64,000 bases of DNA from CAVPUA01 sp963828015. Lineage in GTDB: Bacteria > Actinomycetota > Actinomycetes > Mycobacteriales > Jatrophihabitantaceae. The notes below the pieces were generated by a model. The model searched no databases. It worked only from the letters and a program-made list of their open reading frames with translations, and was not told where the DNA came from. Positions 36,650-45,125 of this stretch are shown one piece after another. Positions within the stretch are counted from its first letter, which is position 1, and the number at the start of each line of letters is the position of its first letter. The position numbers and the translations under genes were made by a program. Location: contig CAWHCD010000004.1 in the NCBI GenBank assembly GCA_963828015.1, forward strand, positions 558,001-622,000. The letters are read 5' to 3'.

Positions 36650-38356
36650 CTACACCTCGATGACGGTCGGGATCAGCATCGGCCGCCGGCGGTAGCTCTG
36701 GTCGACCCAGCGCCCCACGGTGCGGCGCACGATATGCGCCAAAGCATCGGTGTCCGTGGCGCCGTCGGCGATGGCCTTCTCGATCGTTTCGACCAGCTCG
36801 GCCACGATGGGGTCGAGGGCCGCGCGGTTGTCGGAGAAGCCGCGGGCGGTGATCTCCGGACCGTAGACGATCTTGCCGGTCTGGAAGTCGACCGCGACGA
36901 GGATCTGCAGGAAGCCTTCTTCGCCGAGAATGCGCCGGTCCTTCAGGGCCGCGTCGCCGATATCGCCCACGGCCAGGCCGTCGACGTAGACGTAGCCGAC
37001 CGGGATGTGACCGACGACGTTGGCCAGCCCGTCGACCAGATCGACGACGGTGCCGTCGGGCGCGAGCAGGATCCGCTCCTCGGGAATGCCGGTCGAGCGG
37101 GCAATCGCGGCGTGCGCGCGTAGATGGCGCCATTCGCCGTGCACCGGCATGTGATTGGTCGGGCGGACCGCGTTGAGCAGGTAGCGCAGCTCGCCGGCCG
37201 GGGCGTGACCCGACACATGCACGAGCGCCATCGACTTGTGGACGACCGTCGCCCCGAGCCGGGACAGCCCGTTGATGACCCGCCCGACGGAGGTCTCGTT
37301 GCCGGGGATCAGCGAGGACGCGAGCAGGATCGTGTCGTCGGCGCTGACCCGCACGGTCTGATGCTCGCGATTGGCCATCCGGGACAGCGCTGACAACGGC
37401 TCGCCCTGCGATCCGGTCGAGACCAGCAGCACCCGGCGAGACGGCAGTTCCTCGGCCAGCTTCAGGTCGATGAGCAGGCCGTCCGGCACGCTCAACAAGC
37501 CCAGGTCCCGGGCGATGTTCATGTTGCGGACCATCGACCGCCCGACCAGGGCGACCTGCCGATCGGTGGCGACGGCCGAGTTCAGCACCTGCTGCACGCG
37601 ATGCACGTGAGAGGCGAAGCAGGCCACGATCACCCGGCCCTGAGCCTTGAGGATCACATCTTCGACCACGGCCCCGACCGCGCGCTCGGACGGGATGAAC
37701 CCGGGCACCTCGGCGTTGGTGGAGTCGGAAAGCAGCAGGTCGACGCCGGCGTCGCCCAGCCGCGAGAACCCGGGCAGGTCGGTCAGCCGATTGTCCAGTG
37801 GCGTCTGGTCCATCTTGAAGTCGCCGGTGTGCAGGATCGTCTGTCCGCCGACGCGGATGGCCACCGCCATCGCGTCGGGGATCGAGTGGTTGACCGCGAA
37901 GAACTCCAGGTCCCACTCGCCGACGTCGAGGCGATCGCCCTCGCGGATCTGCCGCAACACGGGGCGGATCCGGTGCTGGTCGAGCTTGGCCTCGAGCAGG
38001 GCCAGGGTGAGCCGCGAGCCGATGATCGGGATGTCGGCCCGCTCACGCAGCAGGTAGGGCAGCGCGCCGATGTGGTCTTCGTGCCCGTGGGTGACGACAA
38101 CCGCGTCGATGTCGTCGAGGCGGTCGCGGAAGTAGGACCAGTCGGGCAGGGTGACGTCGACCCCGGGGGAGTTGGTCTTGCCCAGCAACATGCCGCAGTC
38201 GACGATCAGCAGCCGGCTGGGGCCGCCCACCGGTTGATGCTCGAACATCGTCATGTTGCGGCCGATCTCGTTGATACCGCCGAGAGCGACGAGACGAAGC
38301 GAGCCGGGCACGAGCGCCGGGGGAGGGTCGAGGCGCGGCTTGCCGTTGGAGGTCAC
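36650..38356 (-). CDS. rnj: Ribonuclease J
   Basis: Metallo-beta-lactamase/beta-CASP RNase with 5'-3' exonuclease and endonuclease activity in mRNA decay and rRNA processing. 568 residues from ATG 38356. Motifs: LGGINEIGRNMTMFE, the zinc motif VVTHGHEDHIGALPY (about 96-107), HTGDFKMDQTP, SDSTNAEVPGF, the beta-CASP VSTGSQGEPLSALSRMA, HVSGHAPAGEL and PTNHMPVHGEWRHL. The C-terminal domain ends in MLIPTVIEV. In many actinobacteria dapA precedes rnj; here a small membrane-protein gene diverges from it instead. Confidence 0.97.
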   Translation of the reverse strand: MTSNGKPRLDPPPALVPGSLRLVALGGINEIGRNMTMFEHQPVGGPSRLLIVDCGMLLGKTNSPGVDVTLPDWSYFRDRLDDIDAVVVTHGHEDHIGALPYLLRERADIPIIGSRLTLALLEAKLDQHRIRPVLRQIREGDRLDVGEWDLEFFAVNHSIPDAMAVAIRVGGQTILHTGDFKMDQTPLDNRLTDLPGFSRLGDAGVDLLLSDSTNAEVPGFIPSERAVGAVVEDVILKAQGRVIVACFASHVHRVQQVLNSAVATDRQVALVGRSMVRNMNIARDLGLLSVPDGLLIDLKLAEELPSRRVLLVSTGSQGEPLSALSRMANREHQTVRVSADDTILLASSLIPGNETSVGRVINGLSRLGATVVHKSMALVHVSGHAPAGELRYLLNAVRPTNHMPVHGEWRHLRAHAAIARSTGIPEERILLAPDGTVVDLVDGLANVVGHIPVGYVYVDGLAVGDIGDAALKDRRILGEEGFLQILVAVDFQTGKIVYGPEITARGFSDNRAALDPIVAELVETIEKAIADGATDTDALAHIVRRTVGRWVDQSYRRRPMLIPTVIEV

Positions 38357-38378
38357 GAGTCGAGGCTATCGTCGCGCA

Positions 38379-38660
38379 ATGGTCTCGGCTGCCCTCGACG
38401 CCGGTCAGGTGAAGAATCTGACTCTCGGCGGGCTGGCCGTGATCGTGCTGTTGGGTCTGCTGCTGTGCCTGCTCATCTCAGCGCTGGTCGGGCGGCTGGT
38501 GGTGATTCTGCTCGTCCTGGTGCTGGGTGCGCTGCTGTGGACCCAGCGTTCGACCGTGCAGAGCCGAATCAGGAATTGCGACGCGAACGTGTCTTTCCTC
38601 GGTTACCACGTCTCTTTCACCGCGGCCCAGGTCGAGGCCTGTACGCAGCTCAGCCAGTAG
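38379..38660 (+). CDS. Small membrane protein with cysteine-containing tail
   Basis: 93 residues from ATG 38379. Two adjacent helices (TLGGLAVIVLLGLLLCLLISALVG and LVVILLVLVLGALLWT) are followed by a 40-residue external tail RSTVQSRIRNCDANVSFLGYHVSFTAAQVEACTQ with two cysteines that could pair. It diverges from rnj by 22 bases, so the promoters overlap. Its 3' end overlaps the convergent DedA gene by 11 bases. Not a family I recognise. Confidence 0.65.
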   Translation: MVSAALDAGQVKNLTLGGLAVIVLLGLLLCLLISALVGRLVVILLVLVLGALLWTQRSTVQSRIRNCDANVSFLGYHVSFTAAQVEACTQLSQ

Positions 38661-39318
38661 CCGGGTCTTCGCGCCGTCCGCGGAACCAGTGCACGCCGAC
38701 CGGCAGCAACGAGAGCAGGACCACGGCGATGATCACCGGGTCGATCCAGCGCGTGATCGTGGCCTGGTGGGCCTGGACGTAACTGGTCTTGCCCAGTCCG
38801 TAGCCGATGAGGAAGACGCCGTCGGCCCAGATGATGGCTCCGATGACCGAATACATCAGGTACGTCGCGAAGCGCATGCGGGCCACTCCGGCCAGGACGG
38901 TGATGACCGTGCGCACGATCGGCACGAAGCGGGCCAGCAGGATCGCCGGCGCGCCGAACCGCTCGAAGAAGCGCTCGGCCCGGGTCACGAACTCGGGGCG
39001 GAAGATGCGCGAGTTCGGCCGGTTGAATACCGCCGGGCCGCCCTTGTAGCCGATCCAATACCCCACGACGCTGCCGATGATCGCGGCGATCGGCAAGACG
39101 ATCAGCGGCACCCACAACGGGGGCGCGCCCCGAAAGCCTTGGGTGGCCAGCAGCAGGCCGCCGCTGAACAACAAGGTGTCGCCGGGCAGGAAGAACCCGA
39201 GCAGCAGACCGGTTTCGGCGAACAGGATCAGGGCGAGGCCGATCGTTCCGTACTTGCCGATCAGCGTGTCCGGGCTGATCGCGCTGGCGGTCTGGACCGT
39301 CTGGGCAAGGGCCTGCAT
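38650..39318 (-). CDS. DedA family membrane protein
   Basis: 222 residues from ATG 39318. DedA (SNARE-associated/VTT) marks: GLALILFAETGLLLGFFLPGDTLLFSGGLLLA at about 29-60, a re-entrant region, AERFFERFGAPAILLARFVPIVRTVITVLAGVARMRFATYL with the conserved ARFVPxxRT, and three more helices. DedA proteins act as lipid (undecaprenyl-phosphate or phospholipid) scramblases/flippases in several bacteria. The undecaprenyl-phosphate link would suit a nearby polysaccharide island, but the DedA-fba adjacency is also an old actinobacterial arrangement. Confidence 0.9.
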   Translation of the reverse strand: MQALAQTVQTASAISPDTLIGKYGTIGLALILFAETGLLLGFFLPGDTLLFSGGLLLATQGFRGAPPLWVPLIVLPIAAIIGSVVGYWIGYKGGPAVFNRPNSRIFRPEFVTRAERFFERFGAPAILLARFVPIVRTVITVLAGVARMRFATYLMYSVIGAIIWADGVFLIGYGLGKTSYVQAHQATITRWIDPVIIAVVLLSLLPVGVHWFRGRREDPATG

Positions 39319-39449
39319 CCACCGCAGCCTAGGAGAGACCGTCCGGGCGGCGCTGCTGGCCCGGTGCGGACTCTCAGTCTGGCTCGCGTGCCGGGTGCGC
39401 AATACTGCAGGCCAGGCCCACAGTCGTCGCTGACGTTCAGGAGAGTTCG

Positions 39450-40469
39450 ATGCCCATCGCCACGCCGGAGATCTACGCGGACATGCTCGACCGGGCCAAG
39501 GCCGGTGGCTTCGCCTATCCGGCGATCAACGTGACCTCCACCGAGACGATGAATGCGGCCCTGCGCGGGTTCGCCGACGCCGGCAGCGACGGCATCGTCC
39601 AGGTCTCCACCGGCGGGGCCGAGTTCGCCTCCGGCACGCACGTGAAGGAGATGGTCACCGGCGCGGTCGGGTTGGCCGAGTTCGCGCACGTGGTGGCCGC
39701 CAAGTACCCGGTCAACATCGCGCTGCACACCGACCACTGCCCCAAGGACAAGCTCGACACCTACGTCCGCCCGCTGCTGGCCATCTCGCAAGAGCGCGTC
39801 GATGCCGGCAAGGAGCCGCTGTTCCAGTCGCACATGTGGGACGGGTCGGCGGTGCCGCTCGAGGAGAACCTCGAGATCGCCCGAGTGCTGCTGGCCGCCG
39901 CGGCCGCCGCGCATATCGTCCTCGAGGTCGAGATCGGCGTGGTCGGCGGCGAGGAAGACGGCGTGGTCGGCGAGATCAACGACAAGCTCTACACGACGCC
40001 GGAGGATGCGTTGCGGACCGCCGAGGTGCTGGGGACCGGTGAGCACGGTCGCTACCTACTGGCGGCCACGTTCGGCAACGTCCACGGTGTGTACAAGCCG
40101 GGCAACGTCAAGCTGCGACCGGAGATCCTCAAGGAACTGCAGGACGCCGTCGGGGCCAAGGTCGGCCGGACGGCGCCGCTGGACCTGGTCTTTCACGGCG
40201 GCTCCGGCTCGGCCCTGGAGGAGATTCGCGAGGCGCTCAGCTACGGCGTGGTGAAGATGAACGTCGACACCGACACCCAGTACGCGTTCACCCGCGAGAT
40301 CGCCGGGCACATGTTCACCAACTACGACGGCGTGCTGAAGGTGGACGGCGAGGTCGGCAACAAGAAGGCCTACGACCCGCGTTCCTACCTGAAGCTGGCC
40401 GAGGTCGGCATGGCCGCCCGCGTCACCCAGGCCTGCGAGGCTCTGCTGTCCGCGGGCACCCACGCCTGA
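39450..40469 (+). CDS. fba: Fructose-bisphosphate aldolase, class II
   Basis: Zinc-dependent glycolytic aldolase, fructose 1,6-bisphosphate to DHAP and glyceraldehyde 3-phosphate. 339 residues from ATG 39450 with CAGGAGAG upstream. Zinc and catalytic residues lie in ALHTDHCPKDKLD (H93, D95, H96), EVEIGVVGGEEDGV, GNVHGVYKPG and VFHGGSGS; the C-terminus has VKMNVDTDTQYAFTREIAGH. Class IIA length and sequence, as in mycobacteria. Its stop is three bases from the convergent MFS gene. Confidence 0.97.
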   Translation: MPIATPEIYADMLDRAKAGGFAYPAINVTSTETMNAALRGFADAGSDGIVQVSTGGAEFASGTHVKEMVTGAVGLAEFAHVVAAKYPVNIALHTDHCPKDKLDTYVRPLLAISQERVDAGKEPLFQSHMWDGSAVPLEENLEIARVLLAAAAAAHIVLEVEIGVVGGEEDGVVGEINDKLYTTPEDALRTAEVLGTGEHGRYLLAATFGNVHGVYKPGNVKLRPEILKELQDAVGAKVGRTAPLDLVFHGGSGSALEEIREALSYGVVKMNVDTDTQYAFTREIAGHMFTNYDGVLKVDGEVGNKKAYDPRSYLKLAEVGMAARVTQACEALLSAGTHA

Positions 40470-40472
40470 CCA

Positions 40473-41900
40473 TCAGCCGATGTAGGCCAGCTCGCCGTCG
40501 GCGCGGTCGACCGCCGGGTTCGTGTTGGCGGTGCGCAGGGCCAGGTAGGCGGCCAGGCCGCCGAGGGCGACGAGGACGGCCGCGACGACCAGCCCGGCGC
40601 GGTAGCCGGACAGGAACGCGTCCACCGGCGACTGCCCGGCGCTCAGCGCCGAACTCTGCCGAGCGGTCAGGATCGCGCCGATCACCGTGATGCCGAGCAG
40701 GCCGGCCACCTCCCGGGAGGCGTTGAAGATCCCGGAAGCCACGCCGGCCTGATGTGAGGGCATGGTGCCCAGGATCATCGCGGTCAGCGGCACGGAGAGC
40801 CCGCCGCCGATCCCGATCAGCAGGAAGCTGGGCATCAGATCCAGCACCGAGGCGTGGCGGCCGAGCAAGCCGACCGACGCGATGCCGACCGCCATCAGGC
40901 CCATGGCCAGCCCGACCGAGCGGTGGGCTCCGAAACGTCGCGCCACCGGCTCGGACACCACTGCCGAGGCGGCCATCAGCAGGGCCATCGGGACGAAGGC
41001 GGCCCCGGCCATGGTCGGGGAGAAGCCCAGCACGGTCTGCAGGTAGAGCGCGGTGAAGAAGTAGATGCCGAACAACCCGAAGCCCCACATGACGATGGCG
41101 ATGGTGCCGCCGGAGAAGACGCGGGAGCCGAACAGCGAGACGTCGACCATCGGTTCGGCGAAGCGCTGCTCGACCACCACGAAGGCGGCGCCGAGCCCGA
41201 TCGCCAGCGCGAAGCAGGCCATGATCAGCGGCGACGTCCAGCCCTTGTCGTGGCCCTCGATGAGCGCGTAGGTCAGCGCCAGCAGGGCGCCGGCCGAGAG
41301 CGTGACGCCGGGAATGTCGATGCGGCGGGGAGCGGCCGGCTCGCGCGATTCCCCGATCGCCCAGCGGGCGAAGACGAAGGTCACCACGCCGACCGGGACG
41401 TTGATGAAGAAGATCCAGCCCCAGGTCAGGTGCTGGCTGATCAGCCCGCCGAGTAGCGGCCCGACGGCCAGGGCGAGCGCGCCGACCGCGCTCCAGATGC
41501 CGATGGCCATCGTGCGCTCACGGGCATCGGGGTAGGTCGCGGAGATGACGGCCAGCGTGGCCGGGGTGACCAGGGCGGCGCCCAGACCCTGCAGCGCGCG
41601 GCTGGCGATGAGCATCTCGAGGTTTCCGGACAGGCCCGCGGCCAGGGAGGCAACCGTGAAGATGGCCAATCCGATCAGGAAGATCCGGCGCCGGCCGTAG
41701 ACGTCGGCCAATCGGCCACCGGCGAGCAGCAAGCTGGCGAAGACCAGGATGTAGCCGCTGACCACCCACTCCAACCCGGCGGTCGACAGGTGCAGATCAC
41801 GCTGGATCGCCGGGATCGCCACGTTGACGATGTTGTTGTCGAGGTAGGTCATGAACGTGGCCAGTGACACCGCGACCAGGGTCCATCGTCTGCGATCCAT
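40473..41900 (-). CDS. MFS drug exporter, DHA2 (14-helix) family
   Basis: 475 residues from ATG 41900 with GGAG upstream. Motif A is GGRLADVYGRRRIFLIG (about 61-77) and motif C lies in SAVGALALAVGPLLGGLISQHLTWGWIFFINVPVG, both diagnostic of proton-antiport drug efflux. D1 motif LDNNIVNVAIPAI is near the N-terminus. Fourteen helices are predicted by eye. A divergent TetR gene with a shared 66-base promoter almost certainly represses it; the inducer is unknown. It interrupts the fba to DUF3151/purA order found in mycobacteria as I recall it, so it may be an insertion. Confidence 0.92.
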   Translation of the reverse strand: MDRRRWTLVAVSLATFMTYLDNNIVNVAIPAIQRDLHLSTAGLEWVVSGYILVFASLLLAGGRLADVYGRRRIFLIGLAIFTVASLAAGLSGNLEMLIASRALQGLGAALVTPATLAVISATYPDARERTMAIGIWSAVGALALAVGPLLGGLISQHLTWGWIFFINVPVGVVTFVFARWAIGESREPAAPRRIDIPGVTLSAGALLALTYALIEGHDKGWTSPLIMACFALAIGLGAAFVVVEQRFAEPMVDVSLFGSRVFSGGTIAIVMWGFGLFGIYFFTALYLQTVLGFSPTMAGAAFVPMALLMAASAVVSEPVARRFGAHRSVGLAMGLMAVGIASVGLLGRHASVLDLMPSFLLIGIGGGLSVPLTAMILGTMPSHQAGVASGIFNASREVAGLLGITVIGAILTARQSSALSAGQSPVDAFLSGYRAGLVVAAVLVALGGLAAYLALRTANTNPAVDRADGELAYIG

Positions 41901-41922
41901 CAGGTCTCCTATACGTTGTAAA

Positions 41923-41935
41923 TGTACGTCGTACA
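41923..41935. promoter_or_regulatory. Candidate TetR operator
   Basis: TGTAC-GTC-GTACA in the 66-base divergent promoter between the MFS gene and tetR. A wider pair CTATAC (from 41909) and GTATAG (from 41952) brackets it. TATAGT at 41953-41958 is a likely -10 for tetR, which would put the transcript start at or next to the GTG start (leaderless mRNA). Confidence 0.6.
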
Positions 41936-41966
41936 GTAGAACCCTTACGGTGTATAGTTGTCAACC

Positions 41967-42641
41967 GTGACGCCGAGAAAAGCAAATGACGGCCTCAGCC
42001 GTGATGCCGTGGTCGAGCGCGCGATGGCCTTGGCCGACGCCGAGGGCCTCGATGCGGTCACGATCCGCCGCCTCGGCCAGGAGTTCGGCGTCACCCCGAT
42101 GGCGCTCTATTGGCACGTCCGCAACAAGGACGAGCTGCTCGACGCCATGGGCGACCAGCTGTACGTGCATGTGCAGGTCCCTGCCGCCACCGATGCGCCG
42201 TGGTACGACCAGTTGCGCGTGGTCGTGTCCGAGCTGGTCGCGTCGCTGCGCCAGCACCCGGGCAGCCTGTCGCTCGTCTATCGACGGGTGCTCACCAGCG
42301 AGCCTGGAATGGCGCTGACCGAATACACGCTCAACCTGCTCTGCGAGGCCGGTTTCAGCGTCGAACAAGCCGCTGAACTGGCCAGCTCGGCTCTGCAGAC
42401 CGCCATCATGCTGGTCGGCTCCGAGCCCGGGGCCGAACTCGGCGTGGCCGCGGACGAGTCGGCCCAGCTGCGGGCGGCCAAGCGAGCGGCCCTCGAGCGG
42501 CTGCCCGCTGATCGCTATCCGCGCCTGCGACAAGCGGCGGCGTACTTCGCCGACTGCGATGACCCCCAGCGCTACTACGACAGCGGAATCACCCTCTACA
42601 TCGAGGGCGCCCGCGCGATGCTGGCCCTGACGGCCGTCTGA
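41967..42641 (+). CDS. TetR family transcriptional repressor
   Basis: 224 residues from GTG 41967. N-terminal helix-turn-helix: SRDAVVERAMALADAEGLDAVTIRRLGQEFGVTPMALYWHVRNKDELLDAMGD, the TetR signature with the TxxALYWH recognition helix. The C-terminal TetR_C-type ligand domain (VVVSELVASLRQHPGSLSLVYRRVL...) is all-helical, as in the tetracycline-type subclass. It diverges from a DHA2 exporter and probably represses it and itself through the palindrome at 41923. Confidence 0.92.
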   Translation: MTPRKANDGLSRDAVVERAMALADAEGLDAVTIRRLGQEFGVTPMALYWHVRNKDELLDAMGDQLYVHVQVPAATDAPWYDQLRVVVSELVASLRQHPGSLSLVYRRVLTSEPGMALTEYTLNLLCEAGFSVEQAAELASSALQTAIMLVGSEPGAELGVAADESAQLRAAKRAALERLPADRYPRLRQAAAYFADCDDPQRYYDSGITLYIEGARAMLALTAV

Positions 42642-42660
42642 GTCGGGCACAATCGCTGGC

Positions 42661-43065
42661 GTGACCTCTCACGGCGATCTGCTGGCCCGGCCCGTCCTGC
42701 TGCCCGAGGATCCGGCGACTCCGTTGCTCGATGCCGGTGCCGACCCGGTCGAGGTGGCCGCGCAGTTCCCGGCGTCATCGGCGGCCTGGGCGACGCTGGC
42801 CGAGCACGCGCTGCACGCCGTCCACCCGGTCGAGGCGTACGCCTATGCGCGCACCGGCTACCACCGGGGCCTGGACGCGCTGCGGCGGGCCGGGTGGAAG
42901 GGGACCGGCCCGGTGCCCTGGTCGCACCGGCCCAATCGCGGTGTCCTGCGCGCGGTGCATGCGCTCGGCCTGGCCGCCGCGGCCATCGGTGAGGACGACG
43001 AGGTCCGCCGCTGCGCCCAGCTGCTCGACGACTGCGATCCGGCCGCCGCGATCGCCCTGCAATAG
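42661..43065 (+). CDS. DUF3151 family protein
   Basis: 134 residues from GTG 42661. The sequence (LLARPVLLPEDPATPLLDAGADPVEVAAQFP...AYAYARTGYHRGLDALRRAGWKGTGPVPWSHRPNRGVLRAVHALGLAAAAIGE) is the conserved actinobacterial DUF3151 protein, soluble and TPR-like, with no defined activity. It lies between fba and purA in mycobacteria as I recall, and here the same order holds apart from the inserted MFS/TetR pair. A terminator hairpin follows. Confidence 0.9.
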   Translation: MTSHGDLLARPVLLPEDPATPLLDAGADPVEVAAQFPASSAAWATLAEHALHAVHPVEAYAYARTGYHRGLDALRRAGWKGTGPVPWSHRPNRGVLRAVHALGLAAAAIGEDDEVRRCAQLLDDCDPAAAIALQ

Positions 43066-43070
43066 ACCCG

Positions 43071-43098
43071 GGCCCGGTCGGTTCGGCGCCGGGCCTTT
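43071..43098 (+). terminator. Intrinsic terminator after the DUF3151 gene
   Basis: GGCCCGG (43071-43077) pairs with CCGGGCC (43089-43095) around an 11-base loop and is followed by TTT. It separates the DUF3151 gene from purA. Confidence 0.65.
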
Positions 43099-43146
43099 AG
43101 GGTTGCGCATGTAGCTGCACCCGCCCGTTGAGAACGGAGTCGCTCG

Positions 43147-44433
43147 ATGCCCGCGATCGTCCTGGTCGGCGCCCAGTGGGGTGATGAAGGCAAGGGCAAG
43201 GCCACCGATCTGCTCGGGCGCCGGGTGGATGCCGTCGTGAAGTTCAACGGGGGCAACAACGCCGGGCACACCATCGTGATCGGCGATCAGAAGTACGCGC
43301 TGCACCTGCTGCCCAGCGGCATCCTGACCCCGGGCTGCATACCGGTGATCGGCAACGGCGTCGTCGTCGACCTGGGCGTGCTCTTCGAGGAGATCGACGC
43401 TTTGCAGGCCCGTGGGGTCGACACGTCGAAGCTGATCGTCAGCGCCAACGCCCACATCATCGGCTCCTACAACCGCACCCTCGACAAGGTCACCGAGCGC
43501 TTCCTCGGCAGCCGTCGGATCGGCACGACCGGCCGCGGTATCGGCCCGGCGTACGCCGACAAGATGTCGCGGGTCGGCATCCGCGTGCAGGACCTGTTCG
43601 ACGAGGAGGTGTTGCGGGCCAAGGTCTCGGGCGCGCTGAACCTCAAGAACCAGATCCTGGTCAAGATCTACAACCGCAAGGCGGTCGAGGTCGAGGACGT
43701 CGTGAACGAGTTGCTCGCCCACGCCGAGCGACTGCGGCCGATGGTCGCCGACACGTCGCTGCTGCTCGAGCAACTGCTCGATGACGGCAAGACGATCGTG
43801 CTCGAGGCCGGGCAGGCCACGCTGCTCGACGTCGACCACGGCACCTACCCGTTCGTCACCTCCTCCAACGCCACCGCCGGGGGGGCCTGCACCGGCAGCG
43901 GGATCCCACCCACGCGCATCGACCGGGTCATCGCGATCGTCAAGGCGTACACGACCCGGGTCGGTGAGGGACCGTTCCCGACCGAGCTCACCGACGACAT
44001 GGGCGAGTTGCTGCGCCAGAACGGGGCCGAGTTCGGGACCACGACCGGACGCCCTCGACGCTGCGGCTGGTTCGACGCCGTGATCGGGCGCTATGCGAAT
44101 CGGATCAACGGGGTCACCGACTTCGTTCTGACCAAGCTCGACGTGCTGACCGGGCTGGCCGAGATCCCGGTCTGCGTGGCCTACGACGTGGACGGCGTCC
44201 GGCACGAGGAGATCCCGATGACCCAGGCCGAGTTCGCCCGGGCCGTCCCTATCTATGAGACCTTTCCCGGCTGGAGCGAGGACATCTCGATGGCCCGGAC
44301 CCTCGAGGACCTGCCCCGCAACGCCCGCCTCTACGTCGAGGCCCTCGAGAAGATGATCAAGGCGCCGATCTCGGCGATCGGGGTCGGCCCTGGACGCGAT
44401 GAGACGATCGCCGTCCGCGACCTGCTCGACTGA
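43147..44433 (+). CDS. purA: Adenylosuccinate synthetase
   Basis: GTP-dependent condensation of IMP and aspartate, first committed step to AMP. 428 residues from ATG 43147. Motifs: the P-loop/catalytic Asp GAQWGDEGKGKATD (about 7-20), FNGGNNAGHTIV with catalytic His, RRIGTTGRGIGPAYADK, the base-binding EAGQATLLDVDHGTYPFVTSSN and TTGRPRRCGWFDA. Length is normal. It begins the purine region, in which all genes run on the plus strand. Confidence 0.98.
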   Translation: MPAIVLVGAQWGDEGKGKATDLLGRRVDAVVKFNGGNNAGHTIVIGDQKYALHLLPSGILTPGCIPVIGNGVVVDLGVLFEEIDALQARGVDTSKLIVSANAHIIGSYNRTLDKVTERFLGSRRIGTTGRGIGPAYADKMSRVGIRVQDLFDEEVLRAKVSGALNLKNQILVKIYNRKAVEVEDVVNELLAHAERLRPMVADTSLLLEQLLDDGKTIVLEAGQATLLDVDHGTYPFVTSSNATAGGACTGSGIPPTRIDRVIAIVKAYTTRVGEGPFPTELTDDMGELLRQNGAEFGTTTGRPRRCGWFDAVIGRYANRINGVTDFVLTKLDVLTGLAEIPVCVAYDVDGVRHEEIPMTQAEFARAVPIYETFPGWSEDISMARTLEDLPRNARLYVEALEKMIKAPISAIGVGPGRDETIAVRDLLD

Positions 44434-44451
44434 GCTGATGGAGGCTCGCTG

Positions 44452-45051
44452 ATGCCGCGCATGGGCCTGACCCCGGACAGCGTGGTGTCCGCCGCGGTCG
44501 TGCTGGCCGACGAGCACGGCGTGGACGAGCTGACCCTGGCGGCGCTCGCCGCCCAGGTCGGGGTGCGGGTACCCAGCCTCTACAAGCACGTCGACGGACT
44601 CGAGGACCTGCGCCGCCGGGTGGCCGTCGTGGGCACCGCGGCCCTGGACGCGGCGGTGACTCGAGCGGCCGAGGGACGCCAGGGTCGTGACGCGCTGGTC
44701 TCGATCGCGCAGGCCTATCGCCGCTTCGCCCGCGTGCACCCGGGCCAGTACGAGGCGCTGATGCGCTTCGCCGACCCGCTCGCCGAACCCGGCCCGCAGC
44801 TGCCGCAGCTGCTGGCCCGGGTGGCCACCGACTACAAGCTCGACGGCGAGGACGGCGCTCATGCCGTGCGCACGGTGCAGGCCGCGCTGCACGGGTTCGT
44901 GTCGCTGCAGGCCCGGGGCGGCTACGGCCGGACGGCCAACGTCGAGGCCAGCTTCTACGCGATGTTGGCCCTGCTCGACCGGGGCCTGGGGGGCTGGACC
45001 CAGCCCGGCAAGAGCAGCGGCGGCCTGCTCGGCGCGCTGCTGCGTCGCTAG
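44452..45051 (+). CDS. TetR-like regulator with WHG-type C-terminus
   Basis: 199 residues from ATG 44452 with GGAGG upstream, 18 bases after purA. The HTH is GLTPDSVVSAAVVLADEHGVDELTLAALAAQVGVRVPSLYKHVDGLEDLRRR. The C-terminal domain (YRRFARVHPGQYEALMRF..., ALHGFVSLQARGGYG) is the TetR_C_33/WHG type. It is placed between purA and purD, so purine-linked regulation is possible, though this family usually governs transport or lipid genes. A family-D hairpin follows within four bases. Confidence 0.88.
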   Translation: MPRMGLTPDSVVSAAVVLADEHGVDELTLAALAAQVGVRVPSLYKHVDGLEDLRRRVAVVGTAALDAAVTRAAEGRQGRDALVSIAQAYRRFARVHPGQYEALMRFADPLAEPGPQLPQLLARVATDYKLDGEDGAHAVRTVQAALHGFVSLQARGGYGRTANVEASFYAMLALLDRGLGGWTQPGKSSGGLLGALLRR

Positions 45052-45054
45052 CCC

Positions 45055-45103
45055 GACGCGGGGAGGGTTCTGCTCGGGAGGCGACCAGAACACGCCCCGC
45101 GTC
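45055..45103. repeat. Long intergenic hairpin, family member D
   Basis: Outer stem GACGCGGGG (45055-45063) with CCCCGCGTC (45095-45103), then inner stem GTTCTG (45067-45072) with CAGAAC (45086-45091). On the minus strand its tip reads TTCTGG followed by TCGCCTCCCGAG, which matches the GTTCTGGTCGCC of member C over 12 bases. Its outer stem is unrelated to the others. It lies between a tetR gene and purD and may also act as a terminator. Confidence 0.75.
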
Positions 45104-45125
45104 AGGCGACGTTAGGCTCCCCAGC

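Noticed and set aside
42775..45093. 772-residue minus-strand open frame opposite the DUF3151 gene, purA and tetR
   Set aside because: Antisense to purA with all of its catalytic motifs; no family features.
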